A DNA stretch of 64,000 bases from assembly GCA_949357655.1 (NCBI GenBank), contig CASHTG010000001.1, forward strand, positions 4,960,001 to 5,024,000, in the 5' to 3' direction. Below the pieces are notes generated by a model that did no database searches, was not told the origin of the DNA, and was given only the letters and a program-made list of their open reading frames with translations. This document shows, piece by piece, positions 32,678-44,254 of the stretch. The DNA is from Parascedosporium putredinis (taxonomy: Eukaryota; Ascomycota; Sordariomycetes; Microascales; Microascaceae). Position numbers and translations under genes: made by a program. The first letter of the stretch is position 1, and every line of letters begins with the position of its first letter.

Positions 32678-33629
32678 ATGGTGCGCTTACCAGGTACGAG
32701 CTCTCTGCGAGCCATCCTCGCCATCATCCCGCTACTCTCATCATGCGCACAATCACAAGCCATTGACCCAGATACCATGGACTTTCGCCAGGTTGAGGGC
32801 TGGAAAGACGTGCGCTTTTGTGTCACGACACTGTTTCCTTTCCCCGGCAGATGCAGCAATTGCCAGACCATCGACGATTTGTATGGCTGCACGACGAACA
32901 AATGCATCTGTAAGCCGAGCATCATGGGCGGCGCCATTCCTTTCCTTTCCGAGCAGGCCCTTGCGCGATGTAGCAACTATGACGACCAATCGACCGCCGT
33001 GAGCATCTACACAGCGTACTGCTCTGCCAAGGGCTATACCGAGGTTGTTTCCCCGTAATTGCCACGACAGGTGCGTCCGAAACCGTGACTGCAACCGCCA
33101 CCGTCACCGTGATCACGGTTGTGGCCGCGGGGTCGGCGGCCAGCGCGCGGCCCGACCCATCCACCTTCCACCGGTCTACCTATGTCCTGATCCTCACGGG
33201 CATGATGGCTGGCTTCGGCATGCTGCGATTTTGACCGCTAAGCCTTGCTCGTATTGTAGGTGGTGCCAAGGCCACGGAGGCCGGCACGGGGAAAGGGGAG
33301 CCTACCTTGACTAGCCCGCAAGTTCAGTCGACGAGGTCCACGACAAGCGGCGCGACCGACGGGGGTTCGAGGACCACGCAGTCGACTTCCACGACGACGC
33401 CTCCAGACATCCCGACAAACTCGAGCTCGCCGTCGCCGAGTGACGGGAGCCCCAGCCAAGGGGGATGGATGCGGGGGCGATTGTAGGTATCATATTTGGC
33501 ATCCTCTCTTTGGTTCTGACGGTTATCGGGCTTTATTATACGAGAAAGCCTATCATAACCCTATTGCAACAGGGCACCCGAAATAGGTCTAAAGCATCTA
33601 CTAGAGATAGTGCGAGCTACGTAGTTTAA
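32678..33629 (+). CDS. CFEM-like cysteine-rich surface protein with possible alternative C-termini
   Basis: A signal peptide (RAILAIIPLLSSCAQSQA) is followed by an eight-cysteine domain (about 32800-33025) of the CFEM-like type found in fungal membrane proteins, then a Thr/Val-rich stretch. A C run (33051-33054) is one base short. From there two readings are possible. If an intron 33071-33259 (GTGCGT ... TTGTAG) is removed, a Ser/Thr-rich stalk leads to one transmembrane helix (AGAIVGIIFGILSLVLTVIGLYY) and a short cytosolic tail ending at 33629. A G missing near 33472 must also be restored. If the intron is kept, the frame ends at 33234-33236 with a short hydrophobic tail (YVLILTGMMAGFGMLRF) like a GPI signal. 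CFEM proteins act in adhesion, heme uptake or host interaction; which applies here is unknown. Confidence 0.75.
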
Positions 33630-33800
33630 GAATACTTCACGTTCCCATCAGGCGCTGTCCAGACGATTCGGCGGACCTAGCCGTGAGTCAACATGTAGAC
33701 ACGCTAGTTTCCAGTGCGTTTTTAAGAGGAGAAAGAGAATCAATCCCTCTAATACCAAAATTCCCAGTTGGGTTGGCATCTCCCTTCAGAGCCTATTTTG

Positions 33801-35736
33801 CTAGGCTGAATCAACGTGGTCAGCATGCGCGCCCTCCTTCTCTGTGATGTCCACGTCCCGTATCTCCACGGCAACCTTGTCGCCGAACAGACGATTGACT
33901 TCTTCCAGAGTAAGGCCTTTGGTCTAAAATTCACAAACTGGTGAGCATATCCCTTGGCCAGTGATACTTGACTGGTGGATTGACTTACTTCGGGGAAGAA
34001 GAAATAGGCAATGAAAAAGAAGAAGATGTTGCAGGCAATGAAGACGAGGTTGAACTTCCACTCAATCTTTTCGAGCGCAATGGGGGCCACCTGGCTGAAG
34101 GTGAGGGTGAGGGCGTTGGCGAAAAATAGACCAAAGGCCATGCCGGATGCTCGGTTCTTCGTGGGCAAGACTTCCGCGGAGTAGGCGTAAGGAGACGCGG
34201 CGTAGGTGGTGCCAAACGTGTAAATGTACACCATGACGAAACCAACACCGGCTTTGCCCCAACCTAGAAATAAAGAGATCAACATCTAATGTGTCTAACG
34301 ACCTCCGAGCGTGATTTCCACTTACTGGCGAGACCAGTCTTATTATACTGCGCCGTGCATGCCGCGAAAACACCTAGCCAAACGGAAAGCGTGGCTAGAC
34401 CCGCGAGGAATAGTATACGTCTTCCTACGCGATCAATGAGGAACAAGTTCGTCAGGCCGCCCAAGGTATTACAAATTCCAAAGACACCAGCCATGAGTAG
34501 CGTGCCCCTTGTGGAAAATCCAAGACCAGTGTAGAGAACCGCCTAAATCCCCCAGTGTTAGCGAAAGGGTTTGCGCGTAGACCTCGCTCCCCGCGACCGT
34601 ATTACACAACCTAACTAACCTGGAAAACTTGAATGGTTTGGGCACCGTTGGTCTGCACAGATATGACGGAAGCAGCCGCCACAGCAACACGACGGAATTC
34701 CTTCATGTTGGTGAACATGTGGGTCCAGCTGCTACCCTCCATCTCCCGCTTTTCGAGGGCGATTTGCGCCGAGATCTGGAGATACTCCTTTTCCCAGAAG
34801 CTTGGATCCTCGTTGTCATCGTTCAGCCTCATAAGAGTCGCTTTGGCCTCTTCATGTCGGTCCTTGGAAATGACTGCATAAACCCTTCGGTTAGTTCGAA
34901 CGAGGGGAGGTGGTGATAGAAGAGCGGCAACCGGGGCGGCAAATATAGATCAAATGTAACATACGCCAGCGTGGAGAAAACGGGATAAAAAAGCAGCCAA
35001 TAATAAGTAGGATGGCCGGGAGGCATTGCAGCGCGATGGGGAACCGCCTGCAAATGGTTAGTCGGGAAGGTGAGCCAGAGGGGAAATGAGGGTGAAGGTG
35101 ATGGATGTTTTACCAAGCAAAATCCAAGTTGGAAGAGAAATTGCAAGCATAGCCTACCCAGGAAGCCAAAGTTCCCGCTACCATGAGAGTCACGATCTGA
35201 AACGCAACCATGGTGCCTCGGAGGGATGGCGGGGCAATTTCGGCCTGGTAGACGTTGACGGTCGTGAGCATAATCCCTGACGCTAGTCCGGCCACGGCAC
35301 GCCCCGCGAAAAAGGGCCCGATGTGTGTGGCGACCGTTTGTAGAATTGCCCCGACGAGGCCAATTACTCCGCCGATCTGGATTGTTCGCCTACGGCCAAA
35401 ACGGTCCGCGAGGAGGCTAACGAAGATGAGGCCCAGCATAAGACCCCCAAAGTAGACCGATCCAATGGCTCTGCAGCTGTTGTTAGTCGCTACCAATGGC
35501 AAGCGTGGCGCTGCCGCTGATATCGCGGCGCATGTGCTTACCCGAGAATGGTCGACGAAGGCTTAAAGTAGCCAAGGAATCCCTCTTGGGCAAACCTGCT
35601 GGATGTCAGCCATATACGTCGCGGATGGTTATGAGAGGGCGGCTTACGTTCCAGCAATGACAGCGGTATCGTAACCGTAGAGCATGCTGCCCGAACCGGC
35701 GATGGCCGCACATCTCCAAGTGTAACCTTTGCCCAT
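33801..35736 (-). CDS. MFS sugar transporter (sugar porter family)
   Basis: A plasma-membrane proton/sugar symporter of about 520 residues with twelve predicted helices spread over about nine exons, all joining in frame. Sugar-porter marks are present: YGYDTAVIAG in helix 1, DRFGRRRT between helices 2 and 3, SPRWL after helix 6, DRVGRR between helices 8 and 9, and FFPETKGLTLEEV after helix 12. The ATG is at 35736 (MGKGYTWR) and the stop at 33801-33803. The substrate cannot be read from sequence; hexoses, disaccharides or sugar acids are possible. It lies at the left end of the 33.8-43.5 kb set with a second transporter, a Zn2Cys6 regulator and an aldolase. No frame breaks. Confidence 0.93.
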
Positions 35737-36346
35737 GATTTAAACTTTTCTCCTGGCGATGAGAGTGGCTGGATAGAATGGAGAGTGGAATTGGACATTT
35801 CTGCAATTTTGTCGTCACTCACTACTCTTATATACTCCTATCTTTACCAGGATTGAATCCTCACAATGCCCAGGAACGCTCCCTAAGCAGACCGGAGAGA
35901 TCCTTGGTCTGAAGAATGCGCGGTGGTTTACCGCTGATCATTTACCCCAGATTTTCCCCGCAAAAGGGCCCGAAGTCAGTCCCACACGTCCACTTCAGTC
36001 GCCAATCCGCTCTAGGCATAGCGGCCATCAAAACCCCATCGTTAAGCAATGCAAAAAGTTGTCGGGGGCCTTGGGGACGGACCTAAGAGAACTAGTTGCA
36101 GATGCCCAGACCAATTTATCTTGTGTCGGAGGCTCATAGTTCCTCCGTCTGTACGATTTTCTCGAAGCGATAGACGAGGGTGCAAGATTTCGGAATGATA
36201 CAGCATGGTTCTTTTCGTTACATTAAGGATGCAGCTGTGTGTCCGCAAACCCTCGCCAAGCAATGACTCCGACCCAGAGCCCCCAACCTGGGACTCTTCC
36301 TCGCGTTCATGGTTGGTACCTAATCTATGAAATGTACATCACGTCC

Positions 36347-37798
36347 TCAAACAGTCGCTTTCCACGGCAACTTGTTGCGCTTCACTCTCACTATTCGCGC
36401 CGCTATCATGAGTCCTACCCCAAGTGCAAGGACAACTCCAGTGAACAGCTGAGCCCCTCGGTATTTGCGATCCTCCGCTGTGATGATGGCGCCTGCTACC
36501 GGGGACCGGCAAGAATGGTCAGGCTCAGAAACGTAAATGTCATTCCCGACCTGACCCCATCTTATCCAGCTCGTTCTCGCGCGTGAGGCTGTTAACCGCC
36601 GTCGGAAATAATCCCTGGACCCCGCCAGCTACGATGCCAAAGATTGAGGCCCACACGTACAGACCATTGGCGCTATGGATGGCCATCCAACAAAACACAC
36701 AGATGCACGCAATGGCGGATGTGGGGATGAAAACGTTGATTGGTCCAAAGTGATCAGCCAAGTATGCGGGGAGCGTGCGACCGACGAGGCCAACCCCGTT
36801 CAAGATGAGGAGCACATTCAAGCTGTCGGTGTATTTCATGCCCAAGGAATCACGGCTATATGAGGCAGCGTAGTAAAAGGGCACGTAAACGCCCATGAAG
36901 CACTAGGACAAACTATTAGCGTGCTAATTCATCGTGAAAGCAGACATGAGCTTAGTATCACCAAAGTAGCCGAGACCACGACGAGTATATATTCTGGGTC
37001 CCTTAGAGCAACCCAGTCTACCAAGGGACCCCCTTTTCTTGGCGGGAGTCTTGGCTTCACGAGGAGGTTCGCGATGACCAAGTTCCCGACCTGGATGAAA
37101 CCAATGGCACGAACAGTCTGGCCAAAGCCAATTTTTGGCAGCAACTGCCTCACCATTGTTGGAAAGACAAGTCCGCCGATGGATGTTCCGCAGAATGCGA
37201 TGCCGATGGCAATCCCTCTCTTCTTGGTGAAATACGTGGGCAGCACAGAGATGCAAGGGCAAAACGTGAGGCCATTGCCGAGACCGACGCAGAGCCCCTG
37301 GCAAAGAAACACCTGCCAATACTTCGTTGCGACCGAGGTAGCGAATATGCCTACAAGCTGGAACACGGAGCCAAGCGCGACTAGGTGCCTTACATAGCCG
37401 GCATCGCAGAGTCGGCCAACGATGCTACCGATGAAGAAAAGGAGAAAGACTTGAAAAGATCCGATCCAAGCCACGTCGGATGGTGATCGAGACAGTTCTG
37501 TCGTGTAGTACGCTTGAAATGTTCCAAATGAGTTCACGTAACCCCACGTATTCATGAGGACAAGGATCGAGGCGAACACTAGACCAAGCTGTTAGGGGGT
37601 TGTGTGTGACAAAGGTGGGGGAATGATCGGGGTGGGGAAATGTGGCTGACCGACTCCCCATGCCTGCAACCCGCCATCCGGAGGCGGACCGGATCCATCG
37701 TCAAATCCAAAAGGATGAATTTTATCACTTGCGAGAATCTCGATGGCCTCTGTTCGACTTCTTAGCTTCCAGTTCCAGTTGAATATTGGTCTTGGGTA
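36347..37798 (-). CDS. MFS monocarboxylate-type transporter (MCT/MCH family)
   Basis: Helices and motifs match fungal monocarboxylate-transporter-like proteins: the N-terminal PPPDGGLQAWG, NTWGYVNSFGTFQAYY in helix 1, FFIGSIVGRLCDAG, and the helix 11 segment AGPPVAGAI. An intron near 37580-37650 separates the first exon and another lies near 36905-36960. A C run at 36555-36558 is one base short; adding it joins DKMG to a GMTFTFLSL segment and the normal C-terminus ending at 36347. The start is uncertain: the frame is open to 37798 without an ATG, so another exon or a further base error lies there. Substrate unknown; organic acids or riboflavin-like compounds are typical. It is divergent from the Zn2Cys6 gene, with which it may share a promoter. 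Confidence 0.85.
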
Positions 37799-37801
37799 TT
37801 A

Positions 37802-38468
37802 GGTACATCCTCAAACCCTCGGGCTTCCCTCCCTTTTCAACGCCGGCTTGCTCCATGGATCTGGAGCTGATATTTTCCAAATGCACGAGTTGGCGGCGGA
37901 GGCCCTCCTAAGGCCAGAATACAAGGTAGAATCGCTATTCTTTTCCACGGTGCTTATAAGAAAAACCGGACAACGAGATGGGAGAGAGCTACGCTCACAA
38001 CTAACGGCTAGCAACTCATAGCACGCTACAGAGGCATCTTATATACCGCCGGCAAATTTAGCCCAGTCCATGGGGTCCAGTACATGCCGGCAGCCAGCTT
38101 CCCGCGCCGGCCTTACGCCGAAGCCGAGGCGGTCGGTAGAGACTAACAATATTGATTATATGATCAGATCAAGCAAGCCGGCCAACTTTGCACTAGCGTG
38201 GTGCCACTGGTCGAAAGACCCGCCGGAGACTTTGCTTATCGATTATTGGTGAGCAGGTCATGCTCCTGACCACTCAGGGCGAAGAAAAGTCTCCGTCACG
38301 TTGAGTGGGGAGGCGCCGGCTTAAAAATACAACTGCTCCCCCAAGTCACCTCACATCGTCACAATTGCCCCAGACAAAGTGGTCAAGGAGAGCAATATCG
38401 AAGCACACACACCCATTTCGCCGGAGGACTCGGATCTTGCGTAACACCAGTCGTATAGCTTTACAGAG
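37802..38468. promoter_or_regulatory. Divergent promoter between transporter and Zn2Cys6 regulator
   Basis: The 0.67 kb between the two divergent starts is rich in CGG/CCG triplets. These include a CCGG...CCGG pair at about 38087-38110 and further CCGG sites near 38176 and 38221, the kind of half-site Zn2Cys6 proteins bind. A TTAAAAATA stretch at about 38321 may serve as the TATA element of the regulator gene. Binding is inference. Confidence 0.4.
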
Positions 38469-39691
38469 ATGAAAGATCTCACACCATCGCGAACGGGTCA
38501 TGCGCAGCGCGCGGCCTGTGAGCACTGCAGTAGTTCACCCCCTTTCATCTTAGCTCCGTCTTCTGCAATCCCGAGGTTTCAGTGAACTCACACGCGGTTG
38601 CTATAGGATCAAAGAAGCAGAGATGTAATGGCGAGCGCCCTCGATGCGCCCGGTGTGAGCGATCTGGAGCTGATTGCTACTACGCAAAGGCATCCCCCAT
38701 CGGCCGACCGAAACGGCGAAAGATCGACCTTGGCTACCACCGAAATCTTTTGTCGGGGTCATGCACATCACGTATCCCGACCCGCTTCACCCTGTTACCG
38801 CCTTGCAACGTTGAACCACTTTTCGAGACGAACAAATGCGATAGTTACGCTGCTGGTCAGGCTGCACGGAGCTCTCCAGACTCAGACATCGACGACTTTC
38901 GTGCTTACGATGATGCCCTCGACACGATCATGATATCAACAATGCAGGATGCGGCCTCGCTCGGATCTAATTCGTATGTTCAAGGCGCCCGAACTGACAA
39001 CTGGGTGGCTAAAATGAGTGTTTCTTCCGGAAGCTCGCCACCAGCCGATACGATTGCCCCAAATCAGCCCTTCCCCACTTCCCAAAGGACATGCGCCTGC
39101 CTCGCTACGCTATACTTGATCCTCGACGAAATTCAGGGTCTGAACGAAGTCAGATTCCCCGCAAGTCTTGCCTTGCTTCGCCGTTGTGGAGGGAATGTGA
39201 TTCATGCACTCAACTGTGACATCTGCCCAGTCCGATACCTCACCAGCGTCCAAAATACCCAACTTCTCTGCACTGTACTGGTCTCTATGGCGCAGAGCTA
39301 TCGTAGTATTGTCGACGCTATCGATGCCGAAGCCCAAGAAGCCCAGATTCGGGGCGAAACAAAATCCTGGACGCTCAGTCAGCTGAGCTCCGGGAATATA
39401 CGTCCGGCACAACACGCCTTGTCATCATTATTTCCGCTCGATGTGACTCCGGCTGAGTGGAAGTCGTTGGCAAGAAAGATTGTCAAAGCCGAGATCGTAG
39501 GGACTGCTGATGGCTTGCGCAATCCCTTCCTGAGAATTGTGGATGCGCTGGAGGTGCGACAGGTGCGATGGCACGCGTCGCCTCCTAGCCCTGACTTTCC
39601 TAAAAGCTTCATCCATGGGCCAGAAAAGACGCCGTTTTGCGTGTTGCACTGCCGCCAGGCTCGTAGGCATGTCCAAATGCTGCAACTATGA
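38469..39691 (+). CDS. Zn2Cys6 transcription factor, AflR-like
   Basis: The DNA-binding domain is split by an intron (38530-38606) inside the first cysteine cluster. Joined, it gives C-x2-C-x6-C-x6-C-x2-C-x6-C, the binuclear zinc cluster, followed by a basic GRPKRRK stretch. The C-terminal half (RTCACLATLYLILDE ... LLRRCGGNVIHAL ... LLCTVLVSMAQSYRSIVDA) matches the layout of the aflatoxin-regulator (AflR) type, which usually controls the cluster it sits in. The protein would be about 380 residues. The ATG at 38469 precedes MKDLTPSRTG. No frame break was seen, though the exact C-terminus (stop 39689-39691) is less certain. Its position between transporter and aldolase genes suggests local control. 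Confidence 0.88.
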
Positions 39692-40134
39692 AGAAGCATT
39701 AGTTTACGACCGCCTCGGCAAAGCCTCTGTCTGCTAGAGGCGACCAGCTCGTTCCAAAATTATGATGAATTAAACAAAGGTTTGATAGCACTCAAACATA
39801 ATGTTCTACTGTTATGACATACTACGCATGGGGTTCGATGGCTCATGACTGTTTGCCGTCTGTAGATGAGTCCGAGGCGGGACCCTCAAAACAGTTTTAT
39901 CAATAGAACGAGTTTGGAGCAATGGCTAGAAATCATTTGAGGGTAGACCGAGGAGGCAACGGGAGGGCAAGACAATAATGTCCTCTGTCGGGTCTACCTA
40001 ACGCTTGGCCGTCAGGTTCGCAGGCAACATATTGAGGTTTAATGTAATATCGACTATTTGATGCCTTAATATATTAATGCCTTAAATATATATCTAGCTT
40101 CAAGCATGACCCTGAAAAGACCCGAGAGTGTAAA
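39692..40134. other. AT-rich intergenic gap between convergent genes
   Basis: A short AT-rich region (for example 40060-40095) lies between the stops of the regulator and aldolase genes. It probably holds both 3' ends. Confidence 0.6.
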
Positions 40135-41343
40135 TTAGTATGTTGGGTTCGCGGTCTCCTTACGTTGTCCATCCAGACCCTGTGATGCGCCGAGTTCACG
40201 CATCATCCCCTCCGCCAACACCGTAGCGTCGGTCGCGATAGAGACCATGTCAAAGCCTTGTTCGATCCTTACGCGGGCTTGATCTCCGTTGGTGCCTATG
40301 CATCAAATTAGATGTGACGTCCTTCATGAAGTGGCGAGCGGCAAGAGCGCAGTCACAGCCGCATGTCACTGGATCAAAAAAAAGGCAAGGGGAGGGGTCA
40401 CTAACAAAAGATTGCGGCCTTTTTGCTGTTGTCTTGAGCAGCCTTCAACACACGCGCAATAGCCGCTTCGTGCTCGGGGCCGCCCCAAGTGACATTCAAC
40501 TGCTTGGCAAGATCAAAAGGGCCTAGAAACGTGAGATCTCAGCAAAAGCCCGCTCCCCTAAACGTCCTCTTCTCAGGGTCAACTCACCGATAAGCAAGAT
40601 ATCGAGCCCTTCAGTGGCAGCAATCTTTTCCACATTGTCCACGCCCGACTGGGACTCGATCTGCACCATGACCACGAGCTGCTTGTCGGCGTTGACTTCA
40701 TAAGTGGGCCCCGGTGCCAGTGACGGAAACGAATGAACCGCAAACGACGGACCGTACCCACGGCTTCCGGCTGGGGGATATTTAGAGTACTTGACAATCC
40801 GCGCGGCATCCTCCTACTGGAATATCAGCGGCTATTCTTTGGACCCCGAAGGCCCGGCAATCTGGTGCGGGTTTTGAAAAAGCATACCGCGGTGTGGCAC
40901 ATGGGGGTCAAAATGCCATGTGCCCCAGAATCAAGAGCCCTCTTGATCATCCACTCCTCTGCACAGGGAACTCGGATAATAGGACTAGATCCCTCACTAG
41001 CGACTGTTGCAGACAGCTTTGGGGTATGGTCAGCCTGATGCCATTGCAGGGGAATGGGAAAGTCCCAGTACATCATAGTAGTCCTTCTCGGAGATCAATC
41101 CGTGTTCACCATCTATCAGCACCCACGAAAGCGGAGAAGCAGGCGAGTTGGACGCTGAGCGAAGGACAGTCCTCGCTATCGCCGTGCTCGGGAGCCTTGA
41201 AACATCACAGATGGTCAGTATGTGTGGTTAGGAGAAGCTGGTGTAGAGCACCGGCAATGAGAAGAGAAAACCTACGTCAGCCAGAACCCGAATGCCGGGG
41301 AAGGCTTAGAAAGCGCCTTACGAATAATCGATGTCAGAGCCAT
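40135..41343 (-). CDS. HpcH/HpaI-family aldolase (2-keto-3-deoxy acid aldolase type)
   Basis: This class II, metal-dependent aldolase splits 2-keto-3-deoxy acids into pyruvate and an aldehyde. In fungi members act in L-rhamnose breakdown, and bacterial ones in aromatic degradation. The gene has about six exons, all joining in frame. The catalytic and metal segments are VLIDGEHGLI, PIIRVPCAEEWMIKRALDSGAHGILTPM (position of the central hydrophobic strand), VVMVQIES (metal-binding Glu) and LLIGPFDLAKQLNV. The start ATG is at 41343 and the stop TAA at 40135-40137, giving about 260-270 residues, a normal size. No frame breaks. Co-location with two transporters, a regulator and an FAD enzyme suggests a sugar-acid or aromatic-acid route. 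The exact substrate is not readable. Confidence 0.92.
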
Positions 41344-41859
41344 TGAAGCCGCGATGAGAAAAAGGAACGCGAAAAAGGGAGATTTCTATCAGCCCTCCTT
41401 TGTTTTCCAACGCCCCGCAATTGCAAATGTCTTGTTTTAGTTCGGTTCCGACCGTCGGCTTCTCGACTTGGGCGCGGGGTTAAAACTGTAAGAACAGTGG
41501 CCGAGTCGCACTGTAATGGCGAGCACAACCGAACCGAACTTGTGGCTGGGTGGAGCAGAGCCAGGCACAAGAAATCCTTCCAACGCTGCGCACACTAATC
41601 TCATCTTGTAACGACATGGACTGTAATACGCCACAACCTATTAGTGCGAAGTGGACCCATTCAGCCAGGGGTTAAACTTCGCGAGCTCAACCTCGACATA
41701 AGAAGTCGGTGAGGCGATGTCACTGTAGCATATAGCTCGAGAACACCACAGCCCGAAACATGGTCAAATGTAAGTCTTATAATTAGGGATGTCTAGGGGT
41801 GCCTGTTTATGCCAAGGCCTATCACGATGTTGCCTCTGACAATTTCTTTGCGGGAAGGT
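41344..41859. other. Intergenic; promoter of the aldolase gene
   Basis: No coding pattern. This is the upstream region of the aldolase gene and the downstream region of the FAD-enzyme gene, both on the minus strand. Confidence 0.55.
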
Positions 41860-43451
41860 CTAAGGCGATTGACATGATTCTCCACGACACCGGCCGCACC
41901 TATTTGAACCGACGGAGACAAATGGATATGGTCCACACATGTACGAGTGTCGCTCCTTGCATGTATTCGGCGCGGTCCGTTGGGAGCCTTCATGGCATCC
42001 CGATTCACTTTTTGCGGAGGAAGGTTTCCCCCGGAAAATCTTCATCTGTGCCCTCCAAACACCTAAGCGTGGCGTCGTGGTCCCTGCCTCGGTCTTAACT
42101 TTGTCATACGCGCTCGGGAGGGTAGAAGCATGATACTTGTCTCGCAACGCAGAGTACTCCTCCTTCCCGTAGATGCTCCAGAATTCCTCCTCCGTGTAGA
42201 ATGTCTGTCCGTAAAGCCATTTATAGCCCCCAATTCCTTGACAGACTTCTCTAGTCTTCGGTTCGCGGCGATGGCCTCTTCAATGTTAGGTGGTGCCAAC
42301 CCCCATAAGCCGACATTGATCCATAGATTTGCTAGCGATTCCGGGCCCGCGGTCGATGGCGCCGGCGACAACTGAAATAGTCCTCGCCCGGCATTTTGCT
42401 TAATTGGGCACAGCCACAATGGCCAGATGTTGAACTCGTCTATCGTATAAGAGACAAAATCTTCCACTTTGGCTGATGGGATACACAGATCTTGTATGAT
42501 ACACTCCATAATCGATTCTGTCGCGTGAAGCCCAGTGAATAACTCTCGGGTATGCATCGAGCCATCCATGAGCCATCGGGTAAAGCGATTAAACGGCAGG
42601 CGAAGAGCTTCAAACGTATACTTTCCACACCAGAAAGCACCACGGTCGTAACGGAAGAGATAGTCTTGGATAGGGACAATGTCTACCCACCCGCCCGTCT
42701 TCGAGGCGAGTTTCATCTGAACGTTGGTGTAATACCAATCATCGCTTGCGCGCATATACCGAGCCGTCACTAGGCTTTCGTCGCCCTCGGTCATGAGTCT
42801 CCCTGTAGTAATGACTCCCGAATCTTTGCTAAACATGATGCCATCGACGTAGTCCCATTTTGGGTCTGTCACGCAGAAACCGTGGAGCTTTTTGTTAGCT
42901 TCTCCCACGCTCTGGACGGGATGGTAGGTGAGCTCAACAAGCTTGCTCAGGGCCGGTACGAGCTGAACCTCGAGGAGTGTAACGATGCCGAGAGTACCGA
43001 AGGACCCCGCAGCCCCGGTGAAAAGATCCGAGTTTTCGTCCTCACTTGCCCACAGAACATCGCCGTTTGCCAGCACAATTTCGATTCTGTTTACAATCCG
43101 ATCAAACGTCCCCCATCGAAAGCTGCTTGATTCTCCACCTGTGCCAGAAAAGGCACCCCCTGCAGTAATACCAGGGAATTCCATGACGACTGGAGGGACC
43201 AGACCATGCTTGAGCGTCTCAGCCACAAGGGCATCCATAGGAACATTGGGCTCGACGATGGCCGTGCTTTTGTCGGCAGAGATGGCAAGGACACGGTTTA
43301 ATTCGCTCAAGTCAACCACAGTGTCTACCGATCGGGTTGACCGGCGAGTAGTGTTTGTGCTGCCATGGTAGATTCGGAATGGCTGTTTCTGTTCGTGGAA
43401 TGCCTTGACTGTGCTCGAAATTTTCTCAACGGCCGCATCATGGTGGTCCAT
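41860..43451 (-). CDS. FAD-linked oxidoreductase, DIMINUTO/delta(24)-sterol reductase-like
   Basis: A flavoprotein with a PCMH-type FAD-binding domain (FAD_binding_4). The seen segments are STRSVDTVVDLSELNRVLAI, VPPVVMEFPGITAGGAFSGT and GSFGTLGIVTLLEV, followed by the DIMINUTO-type C-terminal domain (FWCGKYTFEALRLPFNRFTR; NIWPLWLCPIK). Family members reduce a side-chain double bond in sterols. In fungi many paralogs have other, unknown substrates, and this copy lacks the N-terminal membrane helix. The ATG at 43451 starts MDHHDAAVEK. A C run (42227-42231) is one base short. Restoring it joins the reading to YGQTFYTEEEFW and KYHASTLPSAYDKV, a normal ending for the family. The last part (42060-41860) is open but not recognisably conserved, so the true stop is uncertain. 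Confidence 0.87.
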
Positions 43452-44254
43452 GGCGAAGAGGGAGGGAGATACCGAAAGTTTCGTGGAAAGTGATCGAAAA
43501 CGAAAAATTGGGAAAAGTAGGCCAGTAAAGATAAAATGAGACAACACAGTTACCCGCATGAGGCAAGCCGGGAAACTTTACGCCGTTCTTTTCACGGGGC
43601 ATAGTGCGGTCATATGTACATCTTCATTCAACACAAGTGTAGCGAGTTTTCGGCAGGGATAGCTGGCCCGTGGTGGAAGCTGGGGGAATTGTGCGCATGG
43701 TGTGGGAGGAAACCCTTAGATTGTTGTTTGCTGCCGTTCAGGGATATCGCCAAGGGTACGTACGGCTATATCTAGCCATCCTAGAGGGAGGGAAGCAAGG
43801 GAGGCACAAAGCCCCATCACCTTAGCACCACGTTTGGAATGCTGTTCCGATTTGATCTCACAAGAGATCAGAAAGCTGCGGGCGTAAATCCTCTGGAAGG
43901 AACCAGGGGCGTTGTCTGCGAGACGGGATTGGAGACACGAGGATACCCCAAAAAGTCGATCGAGGACTGATTGAAAAGGGACACATCATTCTATTTATTT
44001 GGCGACAACACCCACGTTCAAGACTAGTCTCGAAGATAGGTTTCATCTTAGCAGACCATGATAACAGGGACTGGGGATCAACCTGTTTCCTGTGATTCTT
44101 GAGGACATGTAAGATGAGAAAAGCAGGCAAGGCAGGCAAGGCAAATAAAGTAGACATGAATTGGGGTACGCTGTTTTTCTTGGCACCGCAGCTGCAGGAA
44201 CCTGCACCCTCAAGCCAATACCCGGAACAGTGCGGGCTCAAGGGTGCGTTGACA
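43452..44254. other. Intergenic; promoter of the FAD enzyme gene and helicase 3' region
   Basis: No supported coding region was seen in this 0.8 kb. Confidence 0.55.
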
